DNA from: Rahnella bruchi
GTDB lineage: Bacteria; Pseudomonadota; Gammaproteobacteria; Enterobacterales; Enterobacteriaceae
Length of the DNA: 64,000 nt
Assembly: GCF_003614975.1 (NCBI RefSeq)
Contig: NZ_QZWI01000001.1
Coordinates: forward strand, 930,001 to 994,000
Direction: 5' to 3'
Shown here: one piece after another, positions 19,893-28,774 of the stretch
How the letters are laid out: every line of letters starts with the position of its first letter
How positions within the stretch are numbered: the stretch's first letter is position 1
Notes under the pieces: model-generated
What the model saw: only the letters and a program-made list of their open reading frames with translations
Database searches by the model: none
Told to the model about the DNA's origin: nothing
Program-made: the position numbers and the translations under genes

Positions 19893-21593
19893 TTATGCCT
19901 TCGATTCCACTATGCGACAAATAGCCGCCACATTTTCGAGTAATGACAGGGCACGATCGCGCTGACGGCAGAAGCGCGTGGTCATCATCAGCCACATTTC
20001 CGGTGATGTCTCTTCGCGCTGTGCAGCCAGTTCCTGAAAACCGGGAAATGCGCCGCCGCGATAGCTCAGGTCGTAATGGAAATCATCCACCGAGCTGTAT
20101 CTCAGGCGATGCAAACCTGCGATAGCCTGTTTTAACTGCGGCTGCCACTTCATTGGATCCGTCTGCCACTTCGTCGTCAGTTCTGTCAGAACGGGCTGTA
20201 ATTGCTGTAATTTTTCAGCCACTGACCGCAGATCAAATTCAGGGGAAATAGTGCGCATCAGTTCTGTCAGTGATTGCTGCAAGCTGTTCAGATACGCCAG
20301 CGGATCCAGTGGCAACGTGGGCTGCGTCAGCAGACATTCCAGCCAGTGCGCGTGGATCTGCGTATCGCGCCAGAGAATATTCAGATCCACTTTATCGTAA
20401 GTATCCGCTTCGGTGTGCCACCACCAGCCTCCGCCACTGCCCGGTGACTGACTGGTTTTTTCCAGCGGCACTTCGCGAAACGCAAAATGCAGAGGCAAAC
20501 CGCATCCCCAGAATGACTGATCGCCGCCTTTGCCCAGCGGCGTGATACGACGCGCCGGTTCGCCGGTCACGGCTTCCACGGCGGCGTTGAGAAACACGTG
20601 CGATTCCGCACCGCTGGCATTGAGCACAACGTCCACGGCATCAAGACAACCGGGCGAATCAACATTGATATGCCCCACACAATGCTGCCTAAGCTGCTGG
20701 CGGTAATTGTCGGCATACCACGTCGAGCCGCCATAGCGGGCATTGGAATGTCCGGGCCACCAGATGATCCGCAGCCCGCGCAACAGCGTTCGCGGCTGCT
20801 GATGGAAATGGATCGCCATCGCCAGACACAGCGCATTGCCGGTGGCGTTGTCCGTGACGCCTTCATGCCAGGAGTCATAATGCGAAGAAAGCAGCACAAA
20901 TTCCGGTGTGGTGCCGGGAATATCCACTAGCGGCATGCTGCATTCGGCGACGTGGAAATTCAGTTCGGTGGCGATTTCCAGCACCAAAAGCGGCTCGCGC
21001 TGGAGTTGTGCCAGCAACCGTTGCCCGTCCTGCTGATTGACGCAAATCACCGGCAGTCGAGGATAACGTAGAAAATCGTCCGGTTCCGGCGTGCCCCAGA
21101 CCGGCCCGACGGTTTCTTCATGCAGCGCTGTTTCCGCCGATCCCCAGATGTGGATAAGCCCGGCGGCACCTGCCGCGCACAAGCGTTGCACGTAATCTTC
21201 AAAGCCCTGCCCGGCGATAACGATTTTGCCTCTTACGTCCTGCGCCCAGCTTTTCCATTCGACATCTGTGCGCGGTTCACAGGCTGCGGCATCGTAACAG
21301 GCACGCCCTTCGACACCCTGCGGACAGTGCGCCGAGAAAGAACGGGTTTTGGCTTCGCACTGCCATTGCGGATGTTCCGGCAAACGTAAACGTCCGGCCA
21401 GCGGATCGCTGAGATACAACGGACAATGCATCAAACGGGCGTCCAGCCCCTGTTCCTGCAACAAAGACACCATGCGCCGAGCCGCCTGTTCAGCATCCTC
21501 GCAACCGGAAAGCCGGTGCAGCGTGGAAAACTCGCGCAACAGGCCATCCATCAGGGGCAATAAATGTTCACGAACCGGCGGACGCAGCAGCAT
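19893..21593 (-). CDS. M28-family zinc peptidase-like protein with PA domain
   Basis: A 566-residue protein without an obvious signal peptide. Residues ~110-210 look like a protease-associated domain. The M28 core follows: SSHYDSWHEGVTDNATG gives His238 and Asp248, INVDSPG gives Asp312, and WHTEADTYDKVD gives His393. In ordinary M28 enzymes a Glu-Glu pair stands about 30 residues after the first aspartate; here that place reads WWPGHSNARYGGS, with no Glu. So the metal site differs or the activity is changed. It overlaps the binding-protein gene upstream by one base (TAATG), so they are co-translated. Substrate unknown. Confidence 0.82.
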   Translation of the reverse strand: MLLRPPVREHLLPLMDGLLREFSTLHRLSGCEDAEQAARRMVSLLQEQGLDARLMHCPLYLSDPLAGRLRLPEHPQWQCEAKTRSFSAHCPQGVEGRACYDAAACEPRTDVEWKSWAQDVRGKIVIAGQGFEDYVQRLCAAGAAGLIHIWGSAETALHEETVGPVWGTPEPDDFLRYPRLPVICVNQQDGQRLLAQLQREPLLVLEIATELNFHVAECSMPLVDIPGTTPEFVLLSSHYDSWHEGVTDNATGNALCLAMAIHFHQQPRTLLRGLRIIWWPGHSNARYGGSTWYADNYRQQLRQHCVGHINVDSPGCLDAVDVVLNASGAESHVFLNAAVEAVTGEPARRITPLGKGGDQSFWGCGLPLHFAFREVPLEKTSQSPGSGGGWWWHTEADTYDKVDLNILWRDTQIHAHWLECLLTQPTLPLDPLAYLNSLQQSLTELMRTISPEFDLRSVAEKLQQLQPVLTELTTKWQTDPMKWQPQLKQAIAGLHRLRYSSVDDFHYDLSYRGGAFPGFQELAAQREETSPEMWLMMTTRFCRQRDRALSLLENVAAICRIVESKA

Positions 21594-22384
21594 TATTGGG
21601 CCTTTTCCTGATGAACGGAAATATCCAGCGGGCCAAAGTATTTAGTCTTAATCTTTTCCCAGGTGCCGTCGGCGATGATTTTCGCCAGACCGTCATTGAG
21701 CAGTTTTTTGATGTGATCGTCGCCCTTACGCAGGCCGTAAGATGAGCCGATACTGAACAGTTTGTCGTCACGGACTTCCGGGCCGGTCAGGGTAAAATTG
21801 TTGCCTTCCGGTTTGTTAAGGAAACCGAAAGTAACGGCAACCGCCGGGCTCAGTGCCGCATCCAGACGTCCGGCAATCAGGTCCTGATAAATGGTGTCCT
21901 GATCGGCATATGCCACCACTTCCACGCCTTTCGGCTGCCAGAACGTATTGGCGTACATTTCCTGAATCGAGCCCTGCTGAACCGCTATACGTTTGCCCTG
22001 CAACGATTCCGGCGTCGGCAGCAGCGGACTGCCTTTTGCCACCACCAGTCTGGTCGGAATGTGGTACACAAAATCGCTGAAGTCGATCACTTTACGGCGT
22101 TTTTCTGTCGCGCCCTGCGGTGAAATAAAATCGACTTTTTTGGCGATAAGCGACGGGATCTCGGCATCAAAACTGCTGACGACAAATTCGCATTTCACCT
22201 TCATCTCCGTGCAAATCGCGTTGGTCACGTCGATTTCAAAACCGGTTGGCGTCCCCGCTGCATCACGGTACTGGAATGGCGGATAACCTAAATCGGCCGC
22301 CACACGCAAAGTTTCCCCATCGGCATGCGCCAGCGCGCAGCCAAATGTCAGTGCCAGAACGACAGCCGTCAGTGTCTTCTTCAT
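21593..22384 (-). CDS. periplasmic amino acid-type solute-binding protein (ABC transporter)
   Basis: A 263-residue family-3 binding protein with signal peptide (MKKTLTAVVLALTFGCALAHA) followed by LRVAADLGYPPFQYRD and GFEIDVTNAI. The ATG at 22384 is one codon after a GTG in the same frame; GAGGAAA is upstream. It lies between an M20 hydrolase and an M28-like peptidase in one operon, which suggests that it binds a peptide, acyl-amino acid or their product. No permease or ATPase gene is present, so it depends on a transporter elsewhere. Confidence 0.87.
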   Translation of the reverse strand: MKKTLTAVVLALTFGCALAHADGETLRVAADLGYPPFQYRDAAGTPTGFEIDVTNAICTEMKVKCEFVVSSFDAEIPSLIAKKVDFISPQGATEKRRKVIDFSDFVYHIPTRLVVAKGSPLLPTPESLQGKRIAVQQGSIQEMYANTFWQPKGVEVVAYADQDTIYQDLIAGRLDAALSPAVAVTFGFLNKPEGNNFTLTGPEVRDDKLFSIGSSYGLRKGDDHIKKLLNDGLAKIIADGTWEKIKTKYFGPLDISVHQEKAQ

Positions 22385-22429
22385 CACGATTATTTCCTCT
22401 CACCCAAAGTTATTATTTTGATTGTTAAG

Positions 22430-23632
22430 TTAAAAATGGGACTTCCAGCTTAAAAACTCGTCGCGAACCGCCTGAAGTTTGTCGGCGTCCTGACACAAAT
22501 CCGTTGCAGTCATCGCCAGCGCTTTAGCCGCCTGCAACATGGCCTGTAAGCCCGCCTCTGAACCTGCGGCCTGAGCGAATTCCGGCGTATGCGGCAGCAC
22601 GTCGCCGATGCGGATATAAGGATGGATCGCCGCCGTAATCTGGCTGACATTGCCGATATCAGAAGAGCCGATACCGCCGCTTTTCGGTGGTGGCACCACT
22701 TCCACACCGAGAATTTCCAGATTCTGTTTGAAGTATTCCGCCAGCGTCAGGTTGTTATTACGCTCGGCGTAAGTCAGCCCTTCTTCGATTTCCAGACGGG
22801 CGCCGGTCATCAGTGCAGCACCTCGCGCGGCATCAAACACTTTTTGTTTAACAATGCTCAGCCCTCTGACCGTGCTGGCGCGCATCAGAAACTTCGCCTC
22901 GCTGTAAGCCGGAACGATATTGGTGGCGCTGCCGCCTTCGGAGATAATGCCGTGGACACGCACGTCATCGGTGAATAACTGACGCAACGCGTTAATGCCG
23001 TTGAAGGTGTGGATCACGGCGTCCAGCGCGCTGATACCGTTTTGCGGTGCCGATGCCGCATGCGCCGCTTTGCCATAGAATTTAAACACCGCATCGACGC
23101 AGGCCAGACCGCCGCGCACCACCATGGTTTTATCGCGAGGATGGAACATCATCACCGCGTCAACGTGGTCGAAGAATCCTTTGTCGCTGAGGATAATTTT
23201 TCCGCCCCCCTCTTCTTCCGCCGGCGTTCCCACCACTTCGAGCTTGCCGGTCAGCAGGTGCGAAACTTGTTTCAGCGCCAGTGCGGCAGTGACCGACGCG
23301 GTGCCGATCAGGTTATGACCGCAGGCATGCCCGAGATCGACCAGCGCATCGTATTCCGCCAGCAGCGAAATCACCGGGCCTGGTTTTCCGCTGTCAAAGG
23401 TCGCGCGAAACGCCGTCGGCAGGCCACCAAGCTGTTCTTCAATTTCAAAACCGGCTGTGCGCAAAGGGGCAATCAGCGCAGCAGCAGAATTTACTTCCTC
23501 AAAACTCAGTTCCGGATTGGCGTGAATATTCAGTGCCAGCGCGGTGACCTGCGGGGCGAGTGAATCCACGGCAGCGATAATCTGAACATTGTGTTGGTTG
23601 TGGTTATGAACTGATGTAGTGCAATCCGACAT
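22430..23632 (-). CDS. M20-family amidohydrolase / peptidase (AbgB- or hippurate hydrolase-like)
   Basis: A 400-residue metal-dependent hydrolase. Metal-site segments are LLAEYDALVDLGHACGHNL, GTPAEEEGGGK (catalytic Glu pair) and MFHPRD, and the dimerisation domain starts at KAAHAASAPQNGISALDAV. Relatives cleave p-aminobenzoyl-glutamate, N-acyl amino acids or dipeptides. The exact substrate is not readable. It is the first gene of the operon and is divergent from a LysR gene. There is no signal peptide, so it acts in the cytoplasm. Confidence 0.87.
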   Translation of the reverse strand: MSDCTTSVHNHNQHNVQIIAAVDSLAPQVTALALNIHANPELSFEEVNSAAALIAPLRTAGFEIEEQLGGLPTAFRATFDSGKPGPVISLLAEYDALVDLGHACGHNLIGTASVTAALALKQVSHLLTGKLEVVGTPAEEEGGGKIILSDKGFFDHVDAVMMFHPRDKTMVVRGGLACVDAVFKFYGKAAHAASAPQNGISALDAVIHTFNGINALRQLFTDDVRVHGIISEGGSATNIVPAYSEAKFLMRASTVRGLSIVKQKVFDAARGAALMTGARLEIEEGLTYAERNNNLTLAEYFKQNLEILGVEVVPPPKSGGIGSSDIGNVSQITAAIHPYIRIGDVLPHTPEFAQAAGSEAGLQAMLQAAKALAMTATDLCQDADKLQAVRDEFLSWKSHF

Positions 23633-23766
23633 ATTTATTCCCTGCGATGGTGCAAAACCAAAAATTATTTTCGGATGAATGGATTGTGGCGTTGCGATAA
23701 CTCGTCTCTATGACTAACAGAAATAGGGCTTTTGGCGTTTTCGGTCAAATTGAGCCTTTTTATCTG

Positions 23767-23783
23767 TTGCGCTTTTTACGCAA
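23767..23783. promoter_or_regulatory. inverted repeat TTGCG-N7-CGCAA, candidate LysR-type operator
   Basis: The palindrome lies in the divergent region between the M20 gene and the LysR gene, about 45 bases before the regulator start. LysR proteins usually bind such interrupted dyads and control the divergent neighbour. Assignment is by position only. Confidence 0.4.
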
Positions 23784-23826
23784 AAATTATTTTATGGCTG
23801 TAAGATTTTACGGATGGCGGAAAACG

Positions 23827-24696
23827 ATGAATGAGAAAGACTGGCTGATCCTGCGGGCGGTATATCAGCATAAAAACATTACCCGCGCGGCGGAGCAGCT
23901 TTACACCTCGCAGCCTGCACTCAGTTACCGTTTACGTCAGATTGAACGCAAGCTGGCGATCCGTTTATTTGAAGAGGGGCAAAAGGGGCTGACCTTCAGT
24001 GCGCAGGGCGAATATCTGGCGCAGCACGCGGTGAATGTTTTAAATGATTTGCAGCAGCTGAAACTCAATCTGCACAGTCTGGATCAGGAACAGCAAGGAG
24101 AAATTTCGCTGGGCGTGTCGAGTAACTATGCGGCTTATCGTCTGCCGCCGCTGCTCAGTCAGTTCCGGCAAACGCATCCGGGGATCCGCGTAAATCTGAT
24201 GAGTGGTTTTAGCGAGGAAATCATTCAGAAACTGCTGCGCGGCGAAATTGATATGGCGCTGGTAAAGGACGATTTTAACTGGAAGGAAGCCAAACATCTT
24301 ATTGAGGAAGACGACTATGTGCTGGTCAACAGTCAGGATTTTGATTTCGCTCTGCTGCCGCACATGCCGCAAATAAAAATCCATCACGGCGCGCATGTCA
24401 CGCAACTGATTGAACGCTGGTGGAATGCCCATTTTTCCCATGCGCCGAATATCACGATGGAAGTCGACAAACTGGAAGTCTGTATGGCGATGGTGGAACA
24501 CGGACTGGGATACGCGATTGTCGCCACGTATTTACCGCTGCCGGAACATTTTTACCGCCGCCCGATCAACGTGGACGGCACGACGGTAAAAAACCGCACA
24601 TGGCTGCTGCATCGCCATAACCTGAATACCACGCCCTATATGCAGGCGTTCATTCACCTGTTACAGACGGCGCAACATGGGCTGGCGCCACGCTGA
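23827..24696 (+). CDS. LysR-family transcriptional regulator
   Basis: A 289-residue regulator. The N-terminal winged helix-turn-helix reads DWLILRAVYQHKNITRAAEQLYTSQPALSYRLRQIER, here recognised by ITRAAEQLYTSQPALS, and the effector-binding domain follows. I start at ATG 23827 (MNEKDW), with GGCGGAAA upstream; the open frame extends 39 codons further back without family similarity. It is divergent from the M20-binding protein-M28 operon and most likely controls it. The inducer is unknown. Confidence 0.9.
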   Translation: MNEKDWLILRAVYQHKNITRAAEQLYTSQPALSYRLRQIERKLAIRLFEEGQKGLTFSAQGEYLAQHAVNVLNDLQQLKLNLHSLDQEQQGEISLGVSSNYAAYRLPPLLSQFRQTHPGIRVNLMSGFSEEIIQKLLRGEIDMALVKDDFNWKEAKHLIEEDDYVLVNSQDFDFALLPHMPQIKIHHGAHVTQLIERWWNAHFSHAPNITMEVDKLEVCMAMVEHGLGYAIVATYLPLPEHFYRRPINVDGTTVKNRTWLLHRHNLNTTPYMQAFIHLLQTAQHGLAPR

Positions 24697-25578
24697 TCAG
24701 AGATCTAACGTGCCGTCGATGAGCGTACAGGTTTCGCCACCGACCCAGGGTTCGCCATCGACAAATGTCACGGTGACACGGCCATCGCGCTGCAATTTAG
24801 TGCCCTGACGCACGCGGTAAGTTTCCGCCATATGTGCGCCGTCTGGGAAATTCGCCGCTTTCAGCACCCGCGCCAGGCAGGCATTGGCGCTGCCGGTGAC
24901 CGGATCTTCTTTCAGCACCCCCTCCTCATCAATAATCGCCCGCACTTCATAATCCGCCGGACCGTTTTTATCGTGCAGACCGTAGACGGCGATGCCGTTA
25001 ATGCCCAGCTGCGTTTGCAGCTGGCTGACAGCCGCGGCATCGGCGGTAATGTTCAGGCAATCCTGCGCGCTTTCCATCCGCACCACCAGCCAGATGATCC
25101 CCATATCGACTTCGACCGGCGTGACATCTGCCTGAATCTTTCCACCGCGTAACGCCGTGGTCAGCAATTCAAGATGCTGACTTTCAAGTGGTGTCTGCTG
25201 TGCTGGCGGCGCGCAAAATGCCTGTCCGCCTTCGGCCAGCTGTTTCACCTGCACCAGCCCCACGCCGCATTCCTGCACCAGATAACCGTCATTTTTTGGT
25301 TTCAGCCCGCTTTGCAACAGCGCGTACGCCGTGCCGAGCGTCGGGTGTCCGGCGAACGGCAGCTCCTTATCGGTGGTAAAAATCCGCACACGATAATCCG
25401 CTTCCGATGAAGCCGGTTTGAGCACAAACGCCGTTTCCGCAAGATTAGTCCAGCGGGCCATCGCAAACATTTCGGCATCTGTCAGCCCTTCGGCATCGAG
25501 TATAACGGCCAGTGCATTGCCTTTAAGTGGCTCGGCGGTGAACACATCAACTTGTTTAAAACGGCGCAGGCTGGTCAT
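24697..25578 (-). CDS. PhzF-family protein (isomerase/epimerase-like)
   Basis: A 293-residue member of the PhzF family, whose fold is like diaminopimelate epimerase. The signatures are VDVFTAEPLKGNALAVIL, the glutamate in NLAETAFV that acts as acid/base in PhzF, FAGHPTLGTA and DPVTGSANACLA. Function in metabolism is not known for most family members; a phenazine cluster is absent, so phenazine synthesis is not implied. Its stop codon abuts that of the LysR gene, and it is divergent from the N-hydroxylase. Confidence 0.88.
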   Translation of the reverse strand: MTSLRRFKQVDVFTAEPLKGNALAVILDAEGLTDAEMFAMARWTNLAETAFVLKPASSEADYRVRIFTTDKELPFAGHPTLGTAYALLQSGLKPKNDGYLVQECGVGLVQVKQLAEGGQAFCAPPAQQTPLESQHLELLTTALRGGKIQADVTPVEVDMGIIWLVVRMESAQDCLNITADAAAVSQLQTQLGINGIAVYGLHDKNGPADYEVRAIIDEEGVLKEDPVTGSANACLARVLKAANFPDGAHMAETYRVRQGTKLQRDGRVTVTFVDGEPWVGGETCTLIDGTLDL

Positions 25579-25637
25579 AGCAAATCCTTTCTAATCATTG
25601 AGTAAGAAACGGCGAAGTGACGGAGTTTAGGAATATT

Positions 25638-25652
25638 TCGATAAGTTATCGA
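25638..25652. promoter_or_regulatory. perfect inverted repeat TCGATAA-G-TTATCGA upstream of the N-hydroxylase gene
   Basis: A 7-1-7 palindrome in the phzF-like / hydroxylase divergent gap, about 80 bases before the hydroxylase ATG. Size and symmetry suggest an operator. It contains GATAA and TTATC but does not align well with a Fur box, so the binding protein is unknown. Confidence 0.4.
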
Positions 25653-25730
25653 GAAAAATGTCAGCAACTGGCGGCTGACCTATGCTTAACAGAGTTTCCA
25701 AAATATCCTAAAAACATAAGGAACAGAAAG

Positions 25731-27023
25731 ATGTCCGCGAAGGATTTGATAGGTATTGGTATCGGTCCCTTTAACTTAAGCCTCGCCGCGATGGCAAAAG
25801 ATACCGGAAAACTCGACGCCGCTTTCTTCGACGCCAATCCGGAATTCAGCTGGCACCCCGGTATGCTGCTGCCGACGGCCACCATGCAAACCTATGTTTT
25901 GCAGGATCTGGTGACCACTGTCGCCCCGCGCAGCGAATTTTCTTTCATCAATTATCTGGTGGAACAGAAGAAAATTTACCGCTTTCTGGCGACGGAACAG
26001 CTGATTATCAGCCGCGACGAGTTTTCCGATTATCTGCGTTGGGCGTGCGACCGCATCCCTGATCTGCATTTCTCAGAGCCGGTTAAGCGAATTGATTTCG
26101 ACGATAAGCGGCAGGAATTTATCGTGCAGAGTGAAAAAGGCGAGCATCGTGCGCGCAATATTTGCCTCGGCACCGGCCATGCGCCGTGGATCCCCAAACC
26201 GGCACGGTCGGCGCTGGGGGATAACTGTTTCCATGCCGCCGAGATTGAACTGCGTGAGCCTGATTTCACCGGCAAACGTGTGGCGATTATCGGTGGGGGT
26301 CAAAGCGGCGCTGACATTATTCTCAATGCGCTGAGCGGCCACTGGGGCGAGTTCGCCGAACTGAGCTGGATATCACGACGCCCGAATTTTCAGCCGCTGG
26401 ATGAATCTATTTTCACCAATGAATATTTCACGCCGGAGTATGTGAATTACTTTTATACGCTGCCGGAAGACGTGCGCGGGCAGGAAATCGAAACGCAAAA
26501 ATTACCCTCAGACGGCATCAGTTATCACACGCTGGAAGATATTTATAAGCAGCTTTATCACCGTTTCGACGTACTGCATCAGCCGCGTAACGTGCGTTTA
26601 TTGCCGCACCGCGCGCTCGATCATATCGTGCGTAACGCCGGGGGTGATTTCAGTTTGCAGGCAAAACATGGGCTGGAAAAATGCGAGGAACATTTTAATG
26701 CCGATATCGTGATCCTGGCGACCGGCTACCGTCCCGGTTTACCGGATTATCTCGGGCCGTTGCTGAACCGCATTCCCTATGACCGCGAGCAACATTTGCC
26801 GCTTCAGCCGAATTTCAATCTGCGCTGGGACGGGCCAGAGCAGAACCGGATTTACGCGGTAAACGCCGGTATTCACAGCCACGGCAGCGCCGAAGGTCAA
26901 CTGACGCTGACCGCGTGGCGCTCAGCGAAAATCCTTAATCATCTGCTGGGTGATGCGCATTATGATTTACGACCGGTGCCTTCGCTGGTGCAATGGTGGT
27001 CTGATGACGTGAGTAAGAAATAA
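25731..27023 (+). CDS. lysine/ornithine/diamine N-monooxygenase, siderophore type (IucD/AlcA/PubA family)
   Basis: These flavoenzymes hydroxylate the side-chain amine of lysine, ornithine, putrescine or cadaverine, the first step to hydroxamate siderophores. The 430-residue protein has the FAD motif GIGIGPFNLSLAAMA, NADPH motif VAIIGGGQSGADI, the family motif ILATGYRP and the C-terminal GIHSHGSAEGQLTLTAWR. I start at ATG 25731 after AAGGA. The partner acyltransferase and NIS synthetase are not nearby, so it is an orphan here; they may lie elsewhere on the chromosome. Confidence 0.9.
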   Translation: MSAKDLIGIGIGPFNLSLAAMAKDTGKLDAAFFDANPEFSWHPGMLLPTATMQTYVLQDLVTTVAPRSEFSFINYLVEQKKIYRFLATEQLIISRDEFSDYLRWACDRIPDLHFSEPVKRIDFDDKRQEFIVQSEKGEHRARNICLGTGHAPWIPKPARSALGDNCFHAAEIELREPDFTGKRVAIIGGGQSGADIILNALSGHWGEFAELSWISRRPNFQPLDESIFTNEYFTPEYVNYFYTLPEDVRGQEIETQKLPSDGISYHTLEDIYKQLYHRFDVLHQPRNVRLLPHRALDHIVRNAGGDFSLQAKHGLEKCEEHFNADIVILATGYRPGLPDYLGPLLNRIPYDREQHLPLQPNFNLRWDGPEQNRIYAVNAGIHSHGSAEGQLTLTAWRSAKILNHLLGDAHYDLRPVPSLVQWWSDDVSKK

Positions 27024-27035
27024 CGCGCATGAAAA

Positions 27036-27064
27036 AAGCGGAGCATCAGGCTCCGCTTCTCTTT
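27036..27064 (+). terminator. terminator after the N-hydroxylase gene
   Basis: AAGCGGAGC (27036-27044) pairs with GCTCCGCTT (27050-27058), loop ATCAG, then CTCTTTT. A run of six A on the left allows use from the other strand by yqfA. Confidence 0.78.
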
Positions 27065-27085
27065 TACTGTCTTTCACTTAACAAA

Positions 27086-27736
27086 TCAGACGTAAAAATA
27101 GATGGCTAAAAAGTGGCAGGCACTGCCGCCGAGCACGAACCCGTGCCAGATAGCGTGACCGAAACGAAACCGTTTCGAAGCGTAGAAAATGACGCCCAGT
27201 GTGTACACCACGCCGCCCAGCGCCAGCAATGTCACGCCGCCCAGCGAAAGTTTGGTCGCCAGCTGGTAAATCACGATCAGTGACAGCCAGCCCATCGTCA
27301 GATACGTCACCAGCGAAAGCACCTCAAAACGGTGCGCAAACGCCAGTTTAAAAATCACACCGAACAGCGCCAGCCCCCAGATCACCGCCATCAGTCCTTT
27401 CGCCAGCGGGGAGTTAAGCCCGACCAGCAGGAACGGCGTGTAGGTTCCTGCGATCAGCAGATAAATCGCGCAGTGGTCAAATTTTTTCAGCCAGTATTTG
27501 GCTTTCTGATGCGGTATCGCGTGATACAGCGTGGAGGCCAGATACAGCAAAATCATGCTGCCGCCGTACAAACTGTAGCTGGTGATGGCCATCGCGCTGG
27601 CGTTATCGCCCACCGCCTGAACCAGTAACAGCACCAGACCGACAATCCCAAATACCAGACCAACACCATGACTCAGGCTGTTGGCGATTTCTTCAGCCCA
27701 CGGATATCCCTGTGGTGATGGAGACAACTTACCCAT
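27086..27736 (-). CDS. trhA: hemolysin III family membrane protein (TrhA/YqfA)
   Basis: A 216-residue protein with seven predicted membrane segments of the PAQR/hemolysin III family. [53 protein letters not shown] (recognised by the H-X3-H and DH motifs) and [16 protein letters not shown] match E. coli YqfA, later named TrhA for a role in membrane lipid homeostasis. I start at ATG 27736; the frame is open 14 codons back. In E. coli it lies near ygfF and gcvP; here a ~14-kb sugar region separates them. Confidence 0.92.
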   Translation of the reverse strand: MGKLSPSPQGYPWAEEIANSLSHGVGLVFGIVGLVLLLVQAVGDNASAMAITSYSLYGGSMILLYLASTLYHAIPHQKAKYWLKKFDHCAIYLLIAGTYTPFLLVGLNSPLAKGLMAVIWGLALFGVIFKLAFAHRFEVLSLVTYLTMGWLSLIVIYQLATKLSLGGVTLLALGGVVYTLGVIFYASKRFRFGHAIWHGFVLGGSACHFLAIYFYV

Positions 27737-28107
27737 ACGTTGAGAACCCTCGAGGCAAAAATTTATGAAAATACACAAGATATTGAATTCTTCAGCGGTT
27801 TATTCCTGCTGATTATAAATCATACCGCTAGCAGAGTAGCTGAGAACCATTCCAGTGTACACCTGTAAGCTTAAAATGAGTATTTCCCGATGTAACAGTC
27901 TCTTAGCGGGATCATCATTTCATTATGACTCTGTCTGGAATTCCTTCAATTCATTCACTTTGTTTATAATTTACTCATGTGACATTCTGACGACAGCGGG
28001 AATTTCCGCACCCAAAAACATGATTTTTTGTCATCAAGCGATTAAGGTGTACCGGAAATCTCTGATAACGCCGTTAACAATGTCGTCAATTTGACTAAGG
28101 TTTGACT
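27737..28107. promoter_or_regulatory. yqfA / HD-hydrolase divergent intergenic region
   Basis: About 370 AT-rich bases with no convincing gene. It contains the small palindrome TGATT-ATA-AATCA (27810-27822), which overlaps a possible minus-strand -10 for yqfA. A 79-codon open frame at 27855-28094 has no ribosome-binding site or family features. Confidence 0.5.
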
Positions 28108-28716
28108 ATGTCTGCAGCAACTACCCCGCTTAATTTCGGTGCAATGACCGAAGTTTTTCAGTTCCTCATGGAAATCGACAAACTGAAAAGTGTGCAACGT
28201 CGCACCAAAGTGTTAGGCACCGAGCGTCAGGAAAACTCCGCAGAACATAGCTGGCACTTCGCCGTTGCAGCGATGTCGCTGGCACCTTTCGCGCCAGAAG
28301 GCGTGGATATTAATAAAGTTATCCGGATGGCGCTTATCCACGACATCGTCGAAATCGATGCCGGTGATGTGCTGGTTTACGATCTTGCTGCCCGTGCGGC
28401 GGTTCACGATCAGGAAATCATTGCCGCAAACCGTCTGTTCGGCCTGCTGCCTGCGCCGCTGAGCACGCAGTTTCTGGATTTGTGGAATGAATACGAAGCG
28501 GGCGAAACCCCGGAAGCGCGTTTTGCGCTGGTGATCGACCGCGTGATGCCGATGGTCATGAACCTGAATAATCAGGGTCAGAGCTGGGTGGAAAACAATA
28601 TTCGTCTGGAGCAGGTACTGGCGCGCAATGCCTTTATCGCCGATATCCATCCGGAGCTTTGGCTGCATATCCGCGGTCATCTGGATAATGCCCACCAGCA
28701 GGGCTGGCTGAAGTAA
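28108..28716 (+). CDS. HD-domain phosphohydrolase (YfbR/HDDC2-like)
   Basis: A 202-residue HD_3-type protein. The metal residues are in SAEHSWH, ALIHDIVEIDAGD (the HD doublet) and VIDRVMP. Relatives are 5'-deoxynucleotidases that act on dNMPs; this is a family expectation only. I use ATG 28108, with AAGG seven bases upstream, rather than the TTG at 28102. It stands alone between yqfA and the convergent eight-gene sugar operon. Confidence 0.88.
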   Translation: MSAATTPLNFGAMTEVFQFLMEIDKLKSVQRRTKVLGTERQENSAEHSWHFAVAAMSLAPFAPEGVDINKVIRMALIHDIVEIDAGDVLVYDLAARAAVHDQEIIAANRLFGLLPAPLSTQFLDLWNEYEAGETPEARFALVIDRVMPMVMNLNNQGQSWVENNIRLEQVLARNAFIADIHPELWLHIRGHLDNAHQQGWLK

Positions 28717-28733
28717 TTTAAGCCTCTGGTTTT

Positions 28734-28760
28734 GCTCCTCCCCCTTCACAGGGGAGGAGC
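28734..28760. repeat. palindromic element GCTCCTCCCC...GGGGAGGAGC
   Basis: Ten-base perfect arms (28734-28743, 28751-28760). It can end transcription of the HD gene or of the convergent sugar operon, but it has no T tract. The same core, CTCCTCCCC(C)TTCGCAGGGG-like, recurs twice at 42585-42656, so I regard it as a dispersed intergenic repeat. Confidence 0.6.
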
Positions 28761-28774
28761 AGAAGAAAGCCGAT

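Noticed and set aside
25638-25652. Fur box for the N-hydroxylase gene
   Set aside because: The palindrome contains GATAA/TTATC but does not align with the 19-bp or 7-1-7 Fur consensus.
27855-28094. Small gene of 79 codons between yqfA and the HD gene
   Set aside because: It has no ribosome-binding site and no recognisable features, and lies in an AT-rich promoter region.
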